Below are positions 36,071 through 46,414 of a stretch of DNA of 64,000 nucleotides, in pieces (position 1 is the stretch's first letter; each line of letters begins with the position of its first letter). Both the position numbers and the translations under genes were made by a program. This stretch comes from Candidatus Nitrosotalea okcheonensis (lineage in GTDB: Archaea > Thermoproteota > Nitrososphaeria > Nitrososphaerales > Nitrosopumilaceae). Location of the stretch: positions 955,396-1,019,395 of the forward strand of contig NZ_LT841358.1 in the NCBI RefSeq assembly GCF_900177045.1, in the 5' to 3' direction. A model generated the notes under the pieces. The model was not told where the DNA came from, did not search any database, and saw nothing but the letters and a program-made list of their open reading frames with translations.

Positions 36071-36761
36071 CACTTCTGTTACTTAGTGACCTTGATTGTT
36101 TGGAAACAAATCGAGGCGAGTTTGCATTTGCAAACCTCCCTACATCGCTGCAGGGGTCGGACTATATCTTAATCATTTTCAATGATTTCTGGCATGTAGT
36201 CTCTGAGGATTCTAAAAAGCGCGGTTTGACCTTTCTATTCATTGACCAACAAAGATTTGCAATGTCGGTCAAGCCTTCAATGGTCAGATGTTTTTTGTTT
36301 TCCATCAGTTCTAGTATTTCCCCGAAAATTTCAAGATCTTTTTTCTTCTTTGTTTGCAATTGATATTGTTTGAAGAACAAAACTATCTTTCTTAGATCTT
36401 CTAGTTTTCGTATTCGTAGTTCTTTTCTTGCACCATGATTCGTAACGACTTTTCCTGCTTGGAAGAATTGTTGTAATTCTTTTAATACAGACTCGTCACG
36501 CTCATGTTGAACAACGCGAAATTCGGGGAGTACTTGCCAACCAATAGACATCTCTGGTGATTTATTTATGGAAACGTGAAAGCATCCTTCGCCATCTACG
36601 AATCCACTAACCCAGCGCGCATCTAGTCTTTCCTGCTGATTATCTGCAGTCATGGCATTATCAGATTATTCAAAGATTTTAAGCTTTGAATAACCTAGCC
36701 TGACATTCTCAGACCTTCCAGCAAATAGCCAGATTTTACTAAGGCAATCCAAATTTGTTTT
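36071..36761 (-). mobile_element. Group I-type self-splicing intron in 23S rRNA with homing endonuclease ORF
   Basis: The 691-nt insertion splits the conserved UUAAGGU/AGCCAAAUG segment of 23S. Group I hallmarks: the 5' exon ends in U and the intron in G. P1 forms between exon UUAAGGU and intron GCCUUAG (36739-36745) with a U-G at the splice site. P3 is AUCUGGC (36728-36734) with GCUGGGU (36610-36616). P4 is UUGCUG (36719-36724) with CAGCAG (36633-36638). P7 is GACUA (36624-36628) with UAGUC (36160-36164) inside the signature AAGAUAUAGUCC. A P9-like hairpin with GCGA loop lies at 36138-36155. This differs from the usual archaeal bulge-helix-bulge introns, and no such motif is evident at the borders. 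Confidence 0.85.
36162..36653 (-). CDS. LAGLIDADG homing endonuclease encoded in the 23S intron
   Basis: A 163-residue protein with one LAGLIDADG motif (WVSGFVDGEGCFHV, residues about 14-27), so it probably acts as a homodimer. It would cut intron-less 23S genes and spread the intron. GKVVTNHG and RIRKLEDLRKIVLFFKQY are typical of the fold. The ORF overlaps the ribozyme core: its start (36651-36653) precedes the 3' strand of P4 and 5' strands of P7 and P3, which are thus translated, and its stop UAG (36162-36164) is part of the P7 3' strand. Coding and ribozyme constraints therefore coincide. Expression from an rRNA intron is probably low. Confidence 0.88.
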   Translation of the reverse strand: MTADNQQERLDARWVSGFVDGEGCFHVSINKSPEMSIGWQVLPEFRVVQHERDESVLKELQQFFQAGKVVTNHGARKELRIRKLEDLRKIVLFFKQYQLQTKKKKDLEIFGEILELMENKKHLTIEGLTDIANLCWSMNRKVKPRFLESSETTCQKSLKMIKI

Positions 36762-38800
36762 ACCTTAAGAGAGTCAGAGTTACTCCCGGCGTTTACAGGC
36801 CCTTAGCTCAGTTGAACCCAAGTTTTAGGTACCTGCACTGGCCAGGATTCAGTGACTATACGCATCCTTTCGGACTAGCAGTCACCTGTGTTTTTATTAA
36901 ACAGTCGGGACCCCCTTGTCACTGCGACCTGCGACGGCAATTCTACATTACCGCTGCAGGCATCCCTTATACCAAAGGTACAGGACTATTTTGCCGAGTT
37001 CCCTCGCCTACGGTATACCCGATACATCTTAGACTTCTCATCCAGCGCACCTGTGTCGGATCTCGGTACGATCATTATAAGACGCTCACTACGCAATTTT
37101 TCATGGTCTCTTGGACTCGAGCAAACTCAGCTAACGCCAAGCCATTTGCATCTCGAATTGGTTCTCGTCATTGCGACACTCCCCAACTCTTGAATACTTA
37201 GACAGAACGATGGTTCTGCAAGCCCTATCCGAAAGCGTATGCTAGATTATAACGCACCTATAAGGTACTTGAATATTAACAAGTTTCCCGTTCGATCAAC
37301 TCTGTTGAGGTTGATCTTAGGATCGACTAACTCCCGGCTGACGACGCATTGCCGGGAAACCCTTACGCTTACGATGGTGGAGATTCTCACTCCACTATGC
37401 TGTTACTGCCGCCAGGATCTGCAATAGGAATCGGTCCACAGGATCTCACGACCCTGCTTCTACCCAATCCCTACGCCTAACTACCATGTGTTACCATATG
37501 ATAACAATCTGAAGTATCGGTGCTTTGCTTTAGCCCCGTCCATTTTTGGGGCATCCAAGCTCGGCAGGTAAGCTGTTACGCACTTTTTAAAGGATAGCTG
37601 CTTCTGAGCTTACCTCCCTGCTGTCTTGGCTTAAATACGCCCTTCAGTTTGACACTTAGCAAAAACTTGGGGACCTTAACTTCAGTCTGGGTTGTCCCCC
37701 TCTTGATTACGAGCCTTACGCCACGTAAATCCGTCTCTTTGCTTCTACGACGCACATCTCTTCGGAGTTTGAATGGGCAGCGAAAGATTTCTCTCCCGAC
37801 ATGCCCTATCGGTGCTCTACAAGACACGCTGTCTCCACAAAGGCTGTACTGCGATACACTTCGTTAGGAACTAGCGATCACCAGACTAGATTGGTTTTTG
37901 ACCCCTATCCCCAAATCAGACAAACAAATTGCACGTTAGAACTGCTTCAGACCTCCATCAGGCTTTCGCCCAACTTCGTCTTGTTCAGGGATAGATCGTC
38001 TGGTTTCTAGCCTTGCCGCTATGACTCTACGCACTTTCACACGCTTCCCCTCGTTATTCACTGCGGGAACTTGGTTTCCCTTCGCCTCCATCTTTAAAGA
38101 TTTAGGCTCGCCATAACAGTAAGCTCCCTGGCCCGTGTTTCTAGACGGAACGCATGACACTGGAGCTATGAACGCCAGACCTTCAGCTCTATTGCTAGAA
38201 CCTCCAATCTGACAAAAACTCCTTTCATGCCATGCACGTCTGTAACCAATAGATTTCAGGCACTTTTCACCCCCCTTCCGGGGTACTTTTCAGCTTTCCC
38301 TCGCGGTACTACTCCGCTATCGGTCTTGAGAAATATTTAGCCTTAGATGCTACTTTCACCTATATTCATTGCCCACTACCAAGGACAACTACTCGAGTCA
38401 TAGTAAGATCCTCTCTTCCATCGCTCACGGGGGTATCACCTTCTTTGCCAGGCCTTTCCAGGCCACTTAAGCTCCGATTTGAGGATCGTAATACCATAAC
38501 AACACCACATCTCTACCATGTTACCATGGCAGATTCAGTTTGGGCTATTTCCTTTTCGCTCGCCGCTACTTGGGAAATCTCTGTTGATTTCTTTTCCACG
38601 TGGTACTCAGATGCTTCACTTCCCACGGTTCGATCTCAACTACCATTGTAATTGAGTATGCTTAACGCATCGGATTCCTATTCGGACATCTCAGGATCAT
38701 AGGTCGCCTGCACCTACCCTAAGCTTATCGCAGCTTGCCACGTCCTTCATCTCTTCTCAAGCCAAGCCATCCCTCTATTGGCGTCGGCACATCAGCATAT

Positions 38801-38833
38801 TCAGTCATAATATTACACGACTATACACGACGA
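38801..38833 (-). other. 5' arm of the 23S bulge-helix-bulge processing stem
   Basis: Partner of 35079-35111. The central GUGU (38815-38818) and the AAU bulge (38812-38814) lie here, giving the 4-bp helix between two 3-nt bulges expected for endonuclease cleavage of pre-23S rRNA. Confidence 0.8.
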
Positions 38834-38906
38834 TCATTGCTAGTCCCAGGTTACGGGTACCAGCTACGTCCTTCACTAAACAATTTCTTGCCTAGTTGCA
38901 TCTTTT

Positions 38907-38931
38907 TTTGAAGAAAGTGTGGACAATCCAC
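38907..38931 (-). other. 3' arm of the 16S processing stem
   Basis: The plus-strand sequence TTTGAAGAAAGTGTG (38907-38921) and CAATCCAC (38924-38931) is an inverted copy of 40481-40505, giving 15-bp and 8-bp helices around 16S separated by a 2x2 internal loop. I could not fit a canonical bulge-helix-bulge here. Confidence 0.7.
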
Positions 38932-38948
38932 ACAACCCAATTATGTTT

Positions 38949-40420
<1,472 letters not shown>

Positions 40421-40480
40421 GTTTTGTTCGTACATTTTTCAGTACGCGTCGAAGTAAGACGTAATATTTATTGGAAATTG

Positions 40481-40505
40481 GTGGATTGCACACACTTTCT
40501 TCAAA
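40481..40505 (-). other. 5' arm of the 16S processing stem
   Basis: Plus-strand GTGGATTG (40481-40488) and CACACTTTCTTCAAA (40491-40505) pair, as RNA, with 38907-38931 so that the 16S ends are brought together for processing. Confidence 0.7.
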
Positions 40506-40645
40506 CTTCGGATAAGATCTTTTGATCAAACCCACATGTTGTATGCGTAACTGGAGGCCTGTGAATCACAAACTGGTATACTACCAAACATCATCACAAG
40601 CGCCGCCTTGCTGTTACGTATGCAAAAATGGGATCAAAGAGAAAT

Positions 40646-40655
40646 AATATAAACT
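40646..40655 (-). promoter_or_regulatory. Candidate rRNA operon promoter (TATA box)
   Basis: On the minus strand the sequence reads GTTTATATTA, a good archaeal TATA element about 225 bp before the 16S 5' end. This leaves room for the leader that carries the 5' processing arm. A second, weaker TATA-like site lies at about 40585. Confidence 0.4.
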
Positions 40656-40725
40656 ATGCAAAATCTTGCTTTTTTTACAATTTTTTTCCGATCACTAATA
40701 TTAAACAATCAGTGATAATCTACAA

Positions 40726-42039
40726 TTGTCTTCGGTCACAGATGCTTACAAAAAACATACTAAAAAATCTGCCAAGTTATTTGAGAGATCAAAAAAACTC
40801 CACGTTGGAGGAGTGTCACATAACATACGATTTTTTGAGCCATATCCATTTGTTACAAAATCTGCAAGAGGCAAGTACCTCATAGACGTAGATGACAACA
40901 AGTATACAGACTATTGGATGGGTCATTGGAGTTTAATTCTAGGACATGCAGCTCCAAAAGTTGCAGAGAAGGTCAAAAAACAAATCTCCAGCTGCTGGAT
41001 GCACGGAACGGTAAACGAAAACACCATAGAATTTTCAGAGGTGATACAAGGATCAGTTCCAGTTGCAGAAAAAATTCGTTACGTATCTACAGGTACTGAG
41101 GCTACCATGTATGCAACAAGAATTGCAAGGGCAAAGACTGGAAAAAAAATAATCGCAAAAATTGACGGAGGATGGCACGGATACACAACCGATTTGTTAA
41201 AGTCAGTCAACTATCCATTTGACCAACCAGAGAGTGCAGGACTTACAGATGAATCTCACATAATTTCAATCCCGTACAACAATCTAGAAAAATCAACCTC
41301 AATTTTAGAATCTGTAAAAAATGATCTTGCTGGGGTTATAATAGAGCCAGTGCTTGGCGGTGCAGGCTGCATACCCGCAACAAAAGAATATCTCACAGGA
41401 ATCCAGGAATTTATTCACAAAAATAATGCGCTCTATATCTTGGATGAAATTGTAACAGGATTCAGATTCAGATTTGGATGTCTTTACAATACAATGAGTC
41501 TTGATCCCGATATTGTAACACTGGGAAAAATTGTCGGTGGAGGATTTCCAATTGGAGTAATTTGTGGAAAAGAGGAAATGATGAAGATAATAGATACAAA
41601 ATCAAACAACAGACAAGACAGATCATACATTGGAGGTGGAACATTTTCTGCAAATCCGTTGACAATGACATCAGGTAGAGCAATGCTAAAATTTTTAAAG
41701 AAAAATTCTATCCCAGTCTACAAAAAAATTGGAAGACTAGGGGAAAATGTACGAAATGGGCTATCAAAAATATTTCAGGACAAAGTGACAGTTACCGGCA
41801 TGGGCTCTCTTTTTATGCCACATTTTTTGGCAAATGGGATAACACAGGTTACAAATGCGGAAGAAGCATCAAGATGCAATATAGAAATGCTCAAGAAATA
41901 TCATTTTGAGTTGATTGCAAAGAATAGAATATTTTTCCTCCCAGGAAAACTGGGTGCCATATCGTATGTACACTCAGAGTCAGACATCAAAAACCTGCTT
42001 GAAGCTTCAAAGAAATTTACAGTTTCAATCAGAGACTAG
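40726..42039 (+). CDS. hemL: Glutamate-1-semialdehyde 2,1-aminomutase-like class III aminotransferase
   Basis: A 437-residue PLP enzyme of the class III aminotransferase fold, closest in pattern to HemL, which converts glutamate-1-semialdehyde to 5-aminolevulinate for tetrapyrroles. Motifs: [64 protein letters not shown] with the PLP Lys, and [11 protein letters not shown]. No other haem gene is adjacent, so it may be a paralogue with another amine substrate. Start TTG 40726 lies about 25 bp after ATATTAAAC, consistent with a leaderless transcript. It is divergent from the rRNA operon. Confidence 0.75.
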   Translation: MSSVTDAYKKHTKKSAKLFERSKKLHVGGVSHNIRFFEPYPFVTKSARGKYLIDVDDNKYTDYWMGHWSLILGHAAPKVAEKVKKQISSCWMHGTVNENTIEFSEVIQGSVPVAEKIRYVSTGTEATMYATRIARAKTGKKIIAKIDGGWHGYTTDLLKSVNYPFDQPESAGLTDESHIISIPYNNLEKSTSILESVKNDLAGVIIEPVLGGAGCIPATKEYLTGIQEFIHKNNALYILDEIVTGFRFRFGCLYNTMSLDPDIVTLGKIVGGGFPIGVICGKEEMMKIIDTKSNNRQDRSYIGGGTFSANPLTMTSGRAMLKFLKKNSIPVYKKIGRLGENVRNGLSKIFQDKVTVTGMGSLFMPHFLANGITQVTNAEEASRCNIEMLKKYHFELIAKNRIFFLPGKLGAISYVHSESDIKNLLEASKKFTVSIRD

Positions 42040-42257
42040 GTTCTATCTTTCTCAAGAACATTTGGTAACAGATGTTAGCAATACGTCGAAACTTTGCCAA
42101 ACAGAATAATCAAAAACATGACCCGTAAAAACAGCGTTAGTTGTCCAAGGGCATAACCAGAACTGTTGTGGACATCTTCCAAACTTTTATTTCAGAATGA
42201 AAAGGACTAGTTTCAACTACGCTACGACACTCAGAGAAGACATTTATCGTCAAATTT

Positions 42258-42665
42258 CTACGCTTCTAATATTTTTAACATATCGTTGGCTGTTACTATC
42301 TTTATTTTCCTAAATTTTTTTAGCGCAAGTAGGTCTTCATCTCCTGTTGCCAGATAACTAGCATGGCCATCATACGCAGCTGCCAAAATTGGATTGTCTT
42401 TATGATCTCTTACCACTCCAAGTCTAGATCTTACAGCAATCAGTTTTGAAGCAGGTACAAGATCTTGCAAGAATTGCGTAACCTCTTCCTTAGTTACATA
42501 TTTTCGCATTCGTGGTTCTGCAGTTATTTTTACAAACTCTTCTATGATTTTTCTGGAGATGGCAATCTCAGGGTTTTTAGTCATGATGGCATTTAAGACT
42601 GCTCGTGGTTTTCCATTCGTTATTAGATCTGATATCAGTATGTTAGTATCAAGAACTATTCTCAT
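42258..42665 (-). CDS. vapC: PIN-domain toxin (VapC family)
   Basis: A 135-residue PIN domain. It has Asp6 in RIVLDTNILISDL, the Glu in KIIEEFVKI, the Asp of VRDHKDNPILAAA and the last acidic pair in LATGDEDLL, that is, the four acidic metal-binding positions of an RNase. VapC toxins cut RNA and are held by a VapB antitoxin. The partner lies 16 nt upstream and belongs to the AbrB type, but its reading frame is broken. Confidence 0.82.
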   Translation of the reverse strand: MRIVLDTNILISDLITNGKPRAVLNAIMTKNPEIAISRKIIEEFVKITAEPRMRKYVTKEEVTQFLQDLVPASKLIAVRSRLGVVRDHKDNPILAAAYDGHASYLATGDEDLLALKKFRKIKIVTANDMLKILEA

Positions 42666-42681
42666 AAAAACTAGTTCGAGG

Positions 42682-42965
42682 TTATTTCTTCCTATACTTC
42701 TGGACTATCTCGTTTATCTCGTGGTCAGACATTTTGCCATATTTTGCACTCCTCGCATCTACCTTCTGGTATATCGACTTTAGATCTTTCAGTATATCTG
42801 GAATATCCATCTTTTTCATTATAACTGCATCCTTGTAACCGTACACTAGGAGTTTTGTCTTGGGCTTAGGACCTAGTTTTATCCTCAATGATTGTGGTAT
42901 TACCACTGCCCCTTCCCACTGACTACTGTGATGTCTTCTTCCTCATAGGTTGTAATGTTCTTCAT
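42682..42965 (-). pseudogene. vapB: AbrB-type antitoxin (VapB) with a frameshift near the N-terminus
   Basis: From ATG at 42963-42965 the frame gives MKNITTYEEEDITVVSGKG, the first strands of a swapped-hairpin AbrB domain, then hits a stop. The continuation VIPQSLRIKLGPKPK is in another frame. One extra base in the GGGG run at 42909-42912 would rejoin the two halves as SGKGAVVIPQSLR. The remaining 74-residue part could restart at GTG 42904-42906 but would lack the first strand. Either the antitoxin is damaged or the sequence has a homopolymer error. Confidence 0.65.
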
Positions 42966-42982
42966 ACTATATTCTTACTTTC

Positions 42983-43296
42983 TTACCAAAAATAGTTGAT
43001 GGTGTAAATCAAGAAGCAACCACGAAATTGAAAGATGATCTAGTACAGACAACAATATTTACTTTAGATTTCATACTAACATCTAGAGAAAAAAATACGA
43101 GTCTCTTTATGATGAGATCATAGAACAGGTGACAGTTTCATACACGGTTTTGTCTAATGAGTTACTAGACAATAGTCATCAAGAAAGATGTCTGGCAATA
43201 CGTGATGTATATCTTGGTGCAGTGTCGGTATTAGGTCAGGATTCATCTAGAAAGAATACTCCTGTTAGAAGATTTCCCACTTGTTGGTTAAAATAA
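42983..43296 (+). pseudogene. Possible frameshifted remnant of an unknown helical protein
   Basis: Two open stretches join into one plausible helical protein if a base is shifted in the A-run at about 43088-43095: LPKIVDGVNQEATTKLKDDL and IFTLDFILTSREK, then KKYESLYDEIIEQVTVSY and LSNELLDNSHQERCLAIRD, ending at TAA 43294-43296. No good start codon is present. Family not recognised; this is tentative. Confidence 0.3.
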
Positions 43297-43337
43297 TTAG
43301 CCAAACCCGTTAACTAGCAAGATAGTAAACCTCAGTC

Positions 43338-43835
43338 ATGCTCAAGATAGTAATTGTTGCAGCAATAGTAATTTTGCTTGCTCCAATGGCAACATCTTCC
43401 TTTGCCCAAGAGTACAACAAGACCATTGCAGGGGTTGGAAAAGATGCAGGAGATGGAGCAAAAACATTTGATGTGCAATATTCATCTGTAAAGGACATAG
43501 TGAGTTCATCAGTAAGTGTAAAAGACAAGTCGGTTGACTTTGTTCTTGTAGGCAAAGCTGACACAAACAGTACCTTGATTCTAAAACTTCCAACAGGATT
43601 GATTAGTGGCCCATTTATTGGAGTTTTTGAAGACGGTCAGATAATAACAAACTATACTGCAACTAACGAGTCAGGGGATACAGTAGTATCAATACCAATT
43701 ACTCCACTCTCTGAAAACATTTCCATTGTTGGAACAACTGTGGTGCCAGAATTTGGGCCAATAGCTGCCATAGTTTTAGCAGCCTCCATTGTAGCAATAG
43801 TTGCAATTACAAGACTTGGACCAATACGCCTGTAA
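43338..43835 (+). CDS. Exported protein with PEFG-CTERM anchor
   Basis: A 165-residue protein with a signal peptide (residues about 1-23, ending SSFAQ), a beta-rich domain, and the C-terminal sorting signal VVPEFGPIAAIVLAASIVAIVAI followed by Arg (described here by position, residues about 136-160). PEFG-CTERM tails occur on exported proteins of ammonia-oxidising archaea and are thought to be processed by an archaeosortase. The domain (SSVSVKDKSVDFVLVGKA) also resembles the protein at 53090-54007. Start ATG 43338. Confidence 0.8.
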   Translation: MLKIVIVAAIVILLAPMATSSFAQEYNKTIAGVGKDAGDGAKTFDVQYSSVKDIVSSSVSVKDKSVDFVLVGKADTNSTLILKLPTGLISGPFIGVFEDGQIITNYTATNESGDTVVSIPITPLSENISIVGTTVVPEFGPIAAIVLAASIVAIVAITRLGPIRL

Positions 43836-43875
43836 ATATACAGCAAGTTGGAAAAATTCCTTTCATTTTATTATA

Positions 43876-44637
43876 TCAATCAAAATAACTTTGATCAGGA
43901 TCAAAACGTTTTCCATGACTGTGTGATTCGACATCCTTTGCCATGGTATCAAGCTCGGAAGTGTCACCAAATCTGCGATAAGTCATCTTTTCGAGTGTTT
44001 TGATTATGCTCTTTGAAGACCTATACTGTGGAAGCTTGGGCTGGTTCAATTCTGCATATAACCCAATTCCCTGTATACCATTCATTTTTGCAAACCCAAG
44101 TATCAGTCCATTGAATCCAGTAATGATAGAGGATTCAGGCGTTGTCAGGATTCCAAGTTTTTTCACCTGTTCTGTGAGTTCTTTTGATGTAGTAGTAACA
44201 AATGTTTTGGGTTCCCCCTCAATTGGATTTTTCGTGTGAAAACCGCCAAGTGTATATATGAACCGTACAGAATATTTTTTTGCAATGTTGATTACATCTT
44301 GGCACAGCACATTTAGCTCTTCTGTAGAAGATGGTTGGCCAGAACCCCCTCCAAACACAATGATATCTTTTGCATATCTATAATCCCACTTTTCTTCCGG
44401 AATGTCAATGTATCCTCCATTGTCAATCACATATGCAGGGTATGATGGCTGCACTTCACGAAACACCGACGTATTCAGATTTGAATTAATAAAGTCAATC
44501 ACAATGCTTCCAACGTCTCCCATGTCTTGCATGGCTGCAATCAAGAGCGGTTTTGAGACATCAGGCTCGCCCTTTTGGATAAAATCCACATTAGTTATTT
44601 GACCTTTTATGATTAATACCTTATCTCTGAGTTCCAC
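43876..44637 (-). CDS. PAC2-family protein (proteasome assembly chaperone-like)
   Basis: A 253-residue protein of the PAC2 fold. It has the pattern LLIAAMQDMGDVGSIVIDFI, PAYVIDNGGYIDIPE, DIIVFGGGSGQPSS, IYTLGGFHTK and ITGFNGLILGFAKMNGI. Archaeal PAC2 proteins resemble eukaryotic 20S proteasome assembly chaperones. Divergent, 14 nt or more, from the gene that precedes TFB. An ATPase of the CDC48 class lies 2 kb away, which fits a protein-quality-control neighbourhood, though they are not in one operon. Confidence 0.85.
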   Translation of the reverse strand: MELRDKVLIIKGQITNVDFIQKGEPDVSKPLLIAAMQDMGDVGSIVIDFINSNLNTSVFREVQPSYPAYVIDNGGYIDIPEEKWDYRYAKDIIVFGGGSGQPSSTEELNVLCQDVINIAKKYSVRFIYTLGGFHTKNPIEGEPKTFVTTTSKELTEQVKKLGILTTPESSIITGFNGLILGFAKMNGIQGIGLYAELNQPKLPQYRSSKSIIKTLEKMTYRRFGDTSELDTMAKDVESHSHGKRFDPDQSYFD

Positions 44638-44777
44638 TAGAGCATCCCAGAGTGTATAGGAATTGGGGATGGCGAGCGATTAATTACCAGATATGTAACA
44701 AATCATCATTGGAAGATAGAGAATCAGATCCATTTAGTACGTATCAAGAGAACAAGCTGCTTCTCAATTCAATTTTC

Positions 44778-45281
44778 ATGAAGGAAAAAATGTCCAGGTA
44801 TTCCAAACAAGTTATTGACAAGTATTTCAAATCATTGCTAAGAGCACACAAGAGGGTCGAATTTGCAAGAGACTTGCTAGAACTCAGTATGATTCAAGAC
44901 ATTGTAGCAGACTATCTCATGGACATGCAGTGGCATGTAAAATATGATGTGTCCAATCCAGATTTTGATCCTCAATACAGATTTGATCTGGTGGCAAGAA
45001 AAGAAAAAAGAGTAATTACAGTCTTGATCCAGCCTGAAATCACGCGACAATCCACATTAGAAATTCAAAAGGACATTTTTAGTGTCAAAAAGGAGATGCC
45101 AAGTACCAGAGTGTTACTGGCTACAGACATCCAGGAATTGCCATACATTCTACAAAAGGGTGCACTTTCCGATTTTATAATAGACATGGCAAAAAAATAC
45201 AAACTAGGTATACTTTTAGTTGACAAAAATTTAGAATATCAAGAAACCTGGTTAGTACCATCAGAATTCCTTTACGCATAG
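44778..45281 (+). CDS. Conserved hypothetical, possible nuclease-like fold
   Basis: From ATG 44778 this is a 167-residue soluble protein. After an N-terminal helix (SKQVIDKYFKSLLRA) there is a YRFDLVARKEKRVITVLIQPE pattern, reminiscent of the D...ExK-like core of restriction-type nucleases, and later VLLATDIQELP and LGILLVDKN strands. A start at 44652 is open but would run into the promoter of the divergent PAC2 gene. Function not recognised. Confidence 0.55.
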   Translation: MKEKMSRYSKQVIDKYFKSLLRAHKRVEFARDLLELSMIQDIVADYLMDMQWHVKYDVSNPDFDPQYRFDLVARKEKRVITVLIQPEITRQSTLEIQKDIFSVKKEMPSTRVLLATDIQELPYILQKGALSDFIIDMAKKYKLGILLVDKNLEYQETWLVPSEFLYA

Positions 45282-45382
45282 GCTAGATCCTGATTATCAA
45301 AAAAGAAACATGATGGATTTTATTGGTTTATCTGAAAATAGCTGGGTTATTATTTGATAAAAGCTGTACATGTGTGTTATTG

Positions 45383-46339
45383 ATGACAGTACAAGGCTCA
45401 GAGATGAACACAAAGTGTGCCAGATGCGGAAAAGCCAAGATGTTAACAGATGGCACTACAGGCGAGCGATTTTGTGGAGGATGTGGATTCGTAATAAATG
45501 AGATTGTAAACGACTTGGGTCCTGAGAGGCAGTCATTTTCAAAAGAACAGTTCGAAGACAGAGCCAGAACAGGCGTTCCAACATCTCTTGCAATGCACGA
45601 CATGGGACTTGCAACAGTAATTGGACAAGCAAACAAGGACTCGACTGGTAAGCCCTTGTCAGCATCAATGAAAAATACAATCACCCGTCTTAGGACATGG
45701 GACAGCAGAAGTCAGGTTCATGAAGCAACTGAGAGGAATTGCAGACAGGCATTCAGCGAGCTTAGTAGACTAAAAGACAAACTTGCACTATCAGATGCAG
45801 TTGTAGAAAAAACTGCATACATTTACAGAAAAGCATTAGAAAAAGGACTTGCAAAGGGCAGATCAATCCCAGGGTTAATTGCAGCTGCTCTATACTTGTC
45901 ATGTAGAGAGACTGGCACTCCAAGAACATTAAACGAGGTTGCAAAGAGAATCAATGTAAAAAAGAAAGATGTTTCAAGGTGTTACAGATTATTATTGCAG
46001 GAGCTTGACATGACAATGCCAGTATTGGATCCAATAAAATGCATGTCTAGAATTGCAAGCGAATCTGGTCTCAGCGAGAAAGTAAAACGGGAGGCACTCA
46101 AGATTTTAGAACAGGCAAATAAAAAAGAGATCTCTGCAGGAAAAGATCCCATGGGTCTTGCAGCTGCTGCGCTATACCTATCATGTGCAATACATGGAGA
46201 CAGTACAACTCAAAAAGTAATTGCAATAGCAGCAGGAGTGACAGAGGTAACCATACGAAATAGATACAAAGGATTGCGAGAACTCTTAGACATTCAGGTT
46301 CCAGACAAAAAGACAAAGCCTGATCCGACGGAAGACTAG
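45383..46339 (+). CDS. tfb: Transcription initiation factor TFB (TFIIB homologue)
   Basis: A 318-residue protein. The N-terminal zinc ribbon CARCGKAKM...FCGGCGFV contacts RNA polymerase, the B-finger/linker follows (LGPERQSFSKEQ), and two cyclin folds (about 115-205 and 210-305, IPGLIAAALYLSCRETG and GLAAAALYLSCAIHG) bind TBP and the BRE. I choose ATG 45383, about 26 bp after TTTGATAAAA, rather than the upstream GTG at 45323; ATG 45404 is another option. Archaea of this group carry several TFB genes, so this need not be the only one. Confidence 0.93.
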   Translation: MTVQGSEMNTKCARCGKAKMLTDGTTGERFCGGCGFVINEIVNDLGPERQSFSKEQFEDRARTGVPTSLAMHDMGLATVIGQANKDSTGKPLSASMKNTITRLRTWDSRSQVHEATERNCRQAFSELSRLKDKLALSDAVVEKTAYIYRKALEKGLAKGRSIPGLIAAALYLSCRETGTPRTLNEVAKRINVKKKDVSRCYRLLLQELDMTMPVLDPIKCMSRIASESGLSEKVKREALKILEQANKKEISAGKDPMGLAAAALYLSCAIHGDSTTQKVIAIAAGVTEVTIRNRYKGLRELLDIQVPDKKTKPDPTED

Positions 46340-46414
46340 CCCAAAAAAATTATATCATGATATTTCGTACAAAACTATTTGATAGAAACTATATTGTAAT
46401 TTTTTGCTAGGAAA

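Noticed and set aside
38834-38906. Possible tRNA in the 16S-23S spacer
   Set aside because: No acceptor stem or T-loop sequence; the spacer is occupied by the processing stems.
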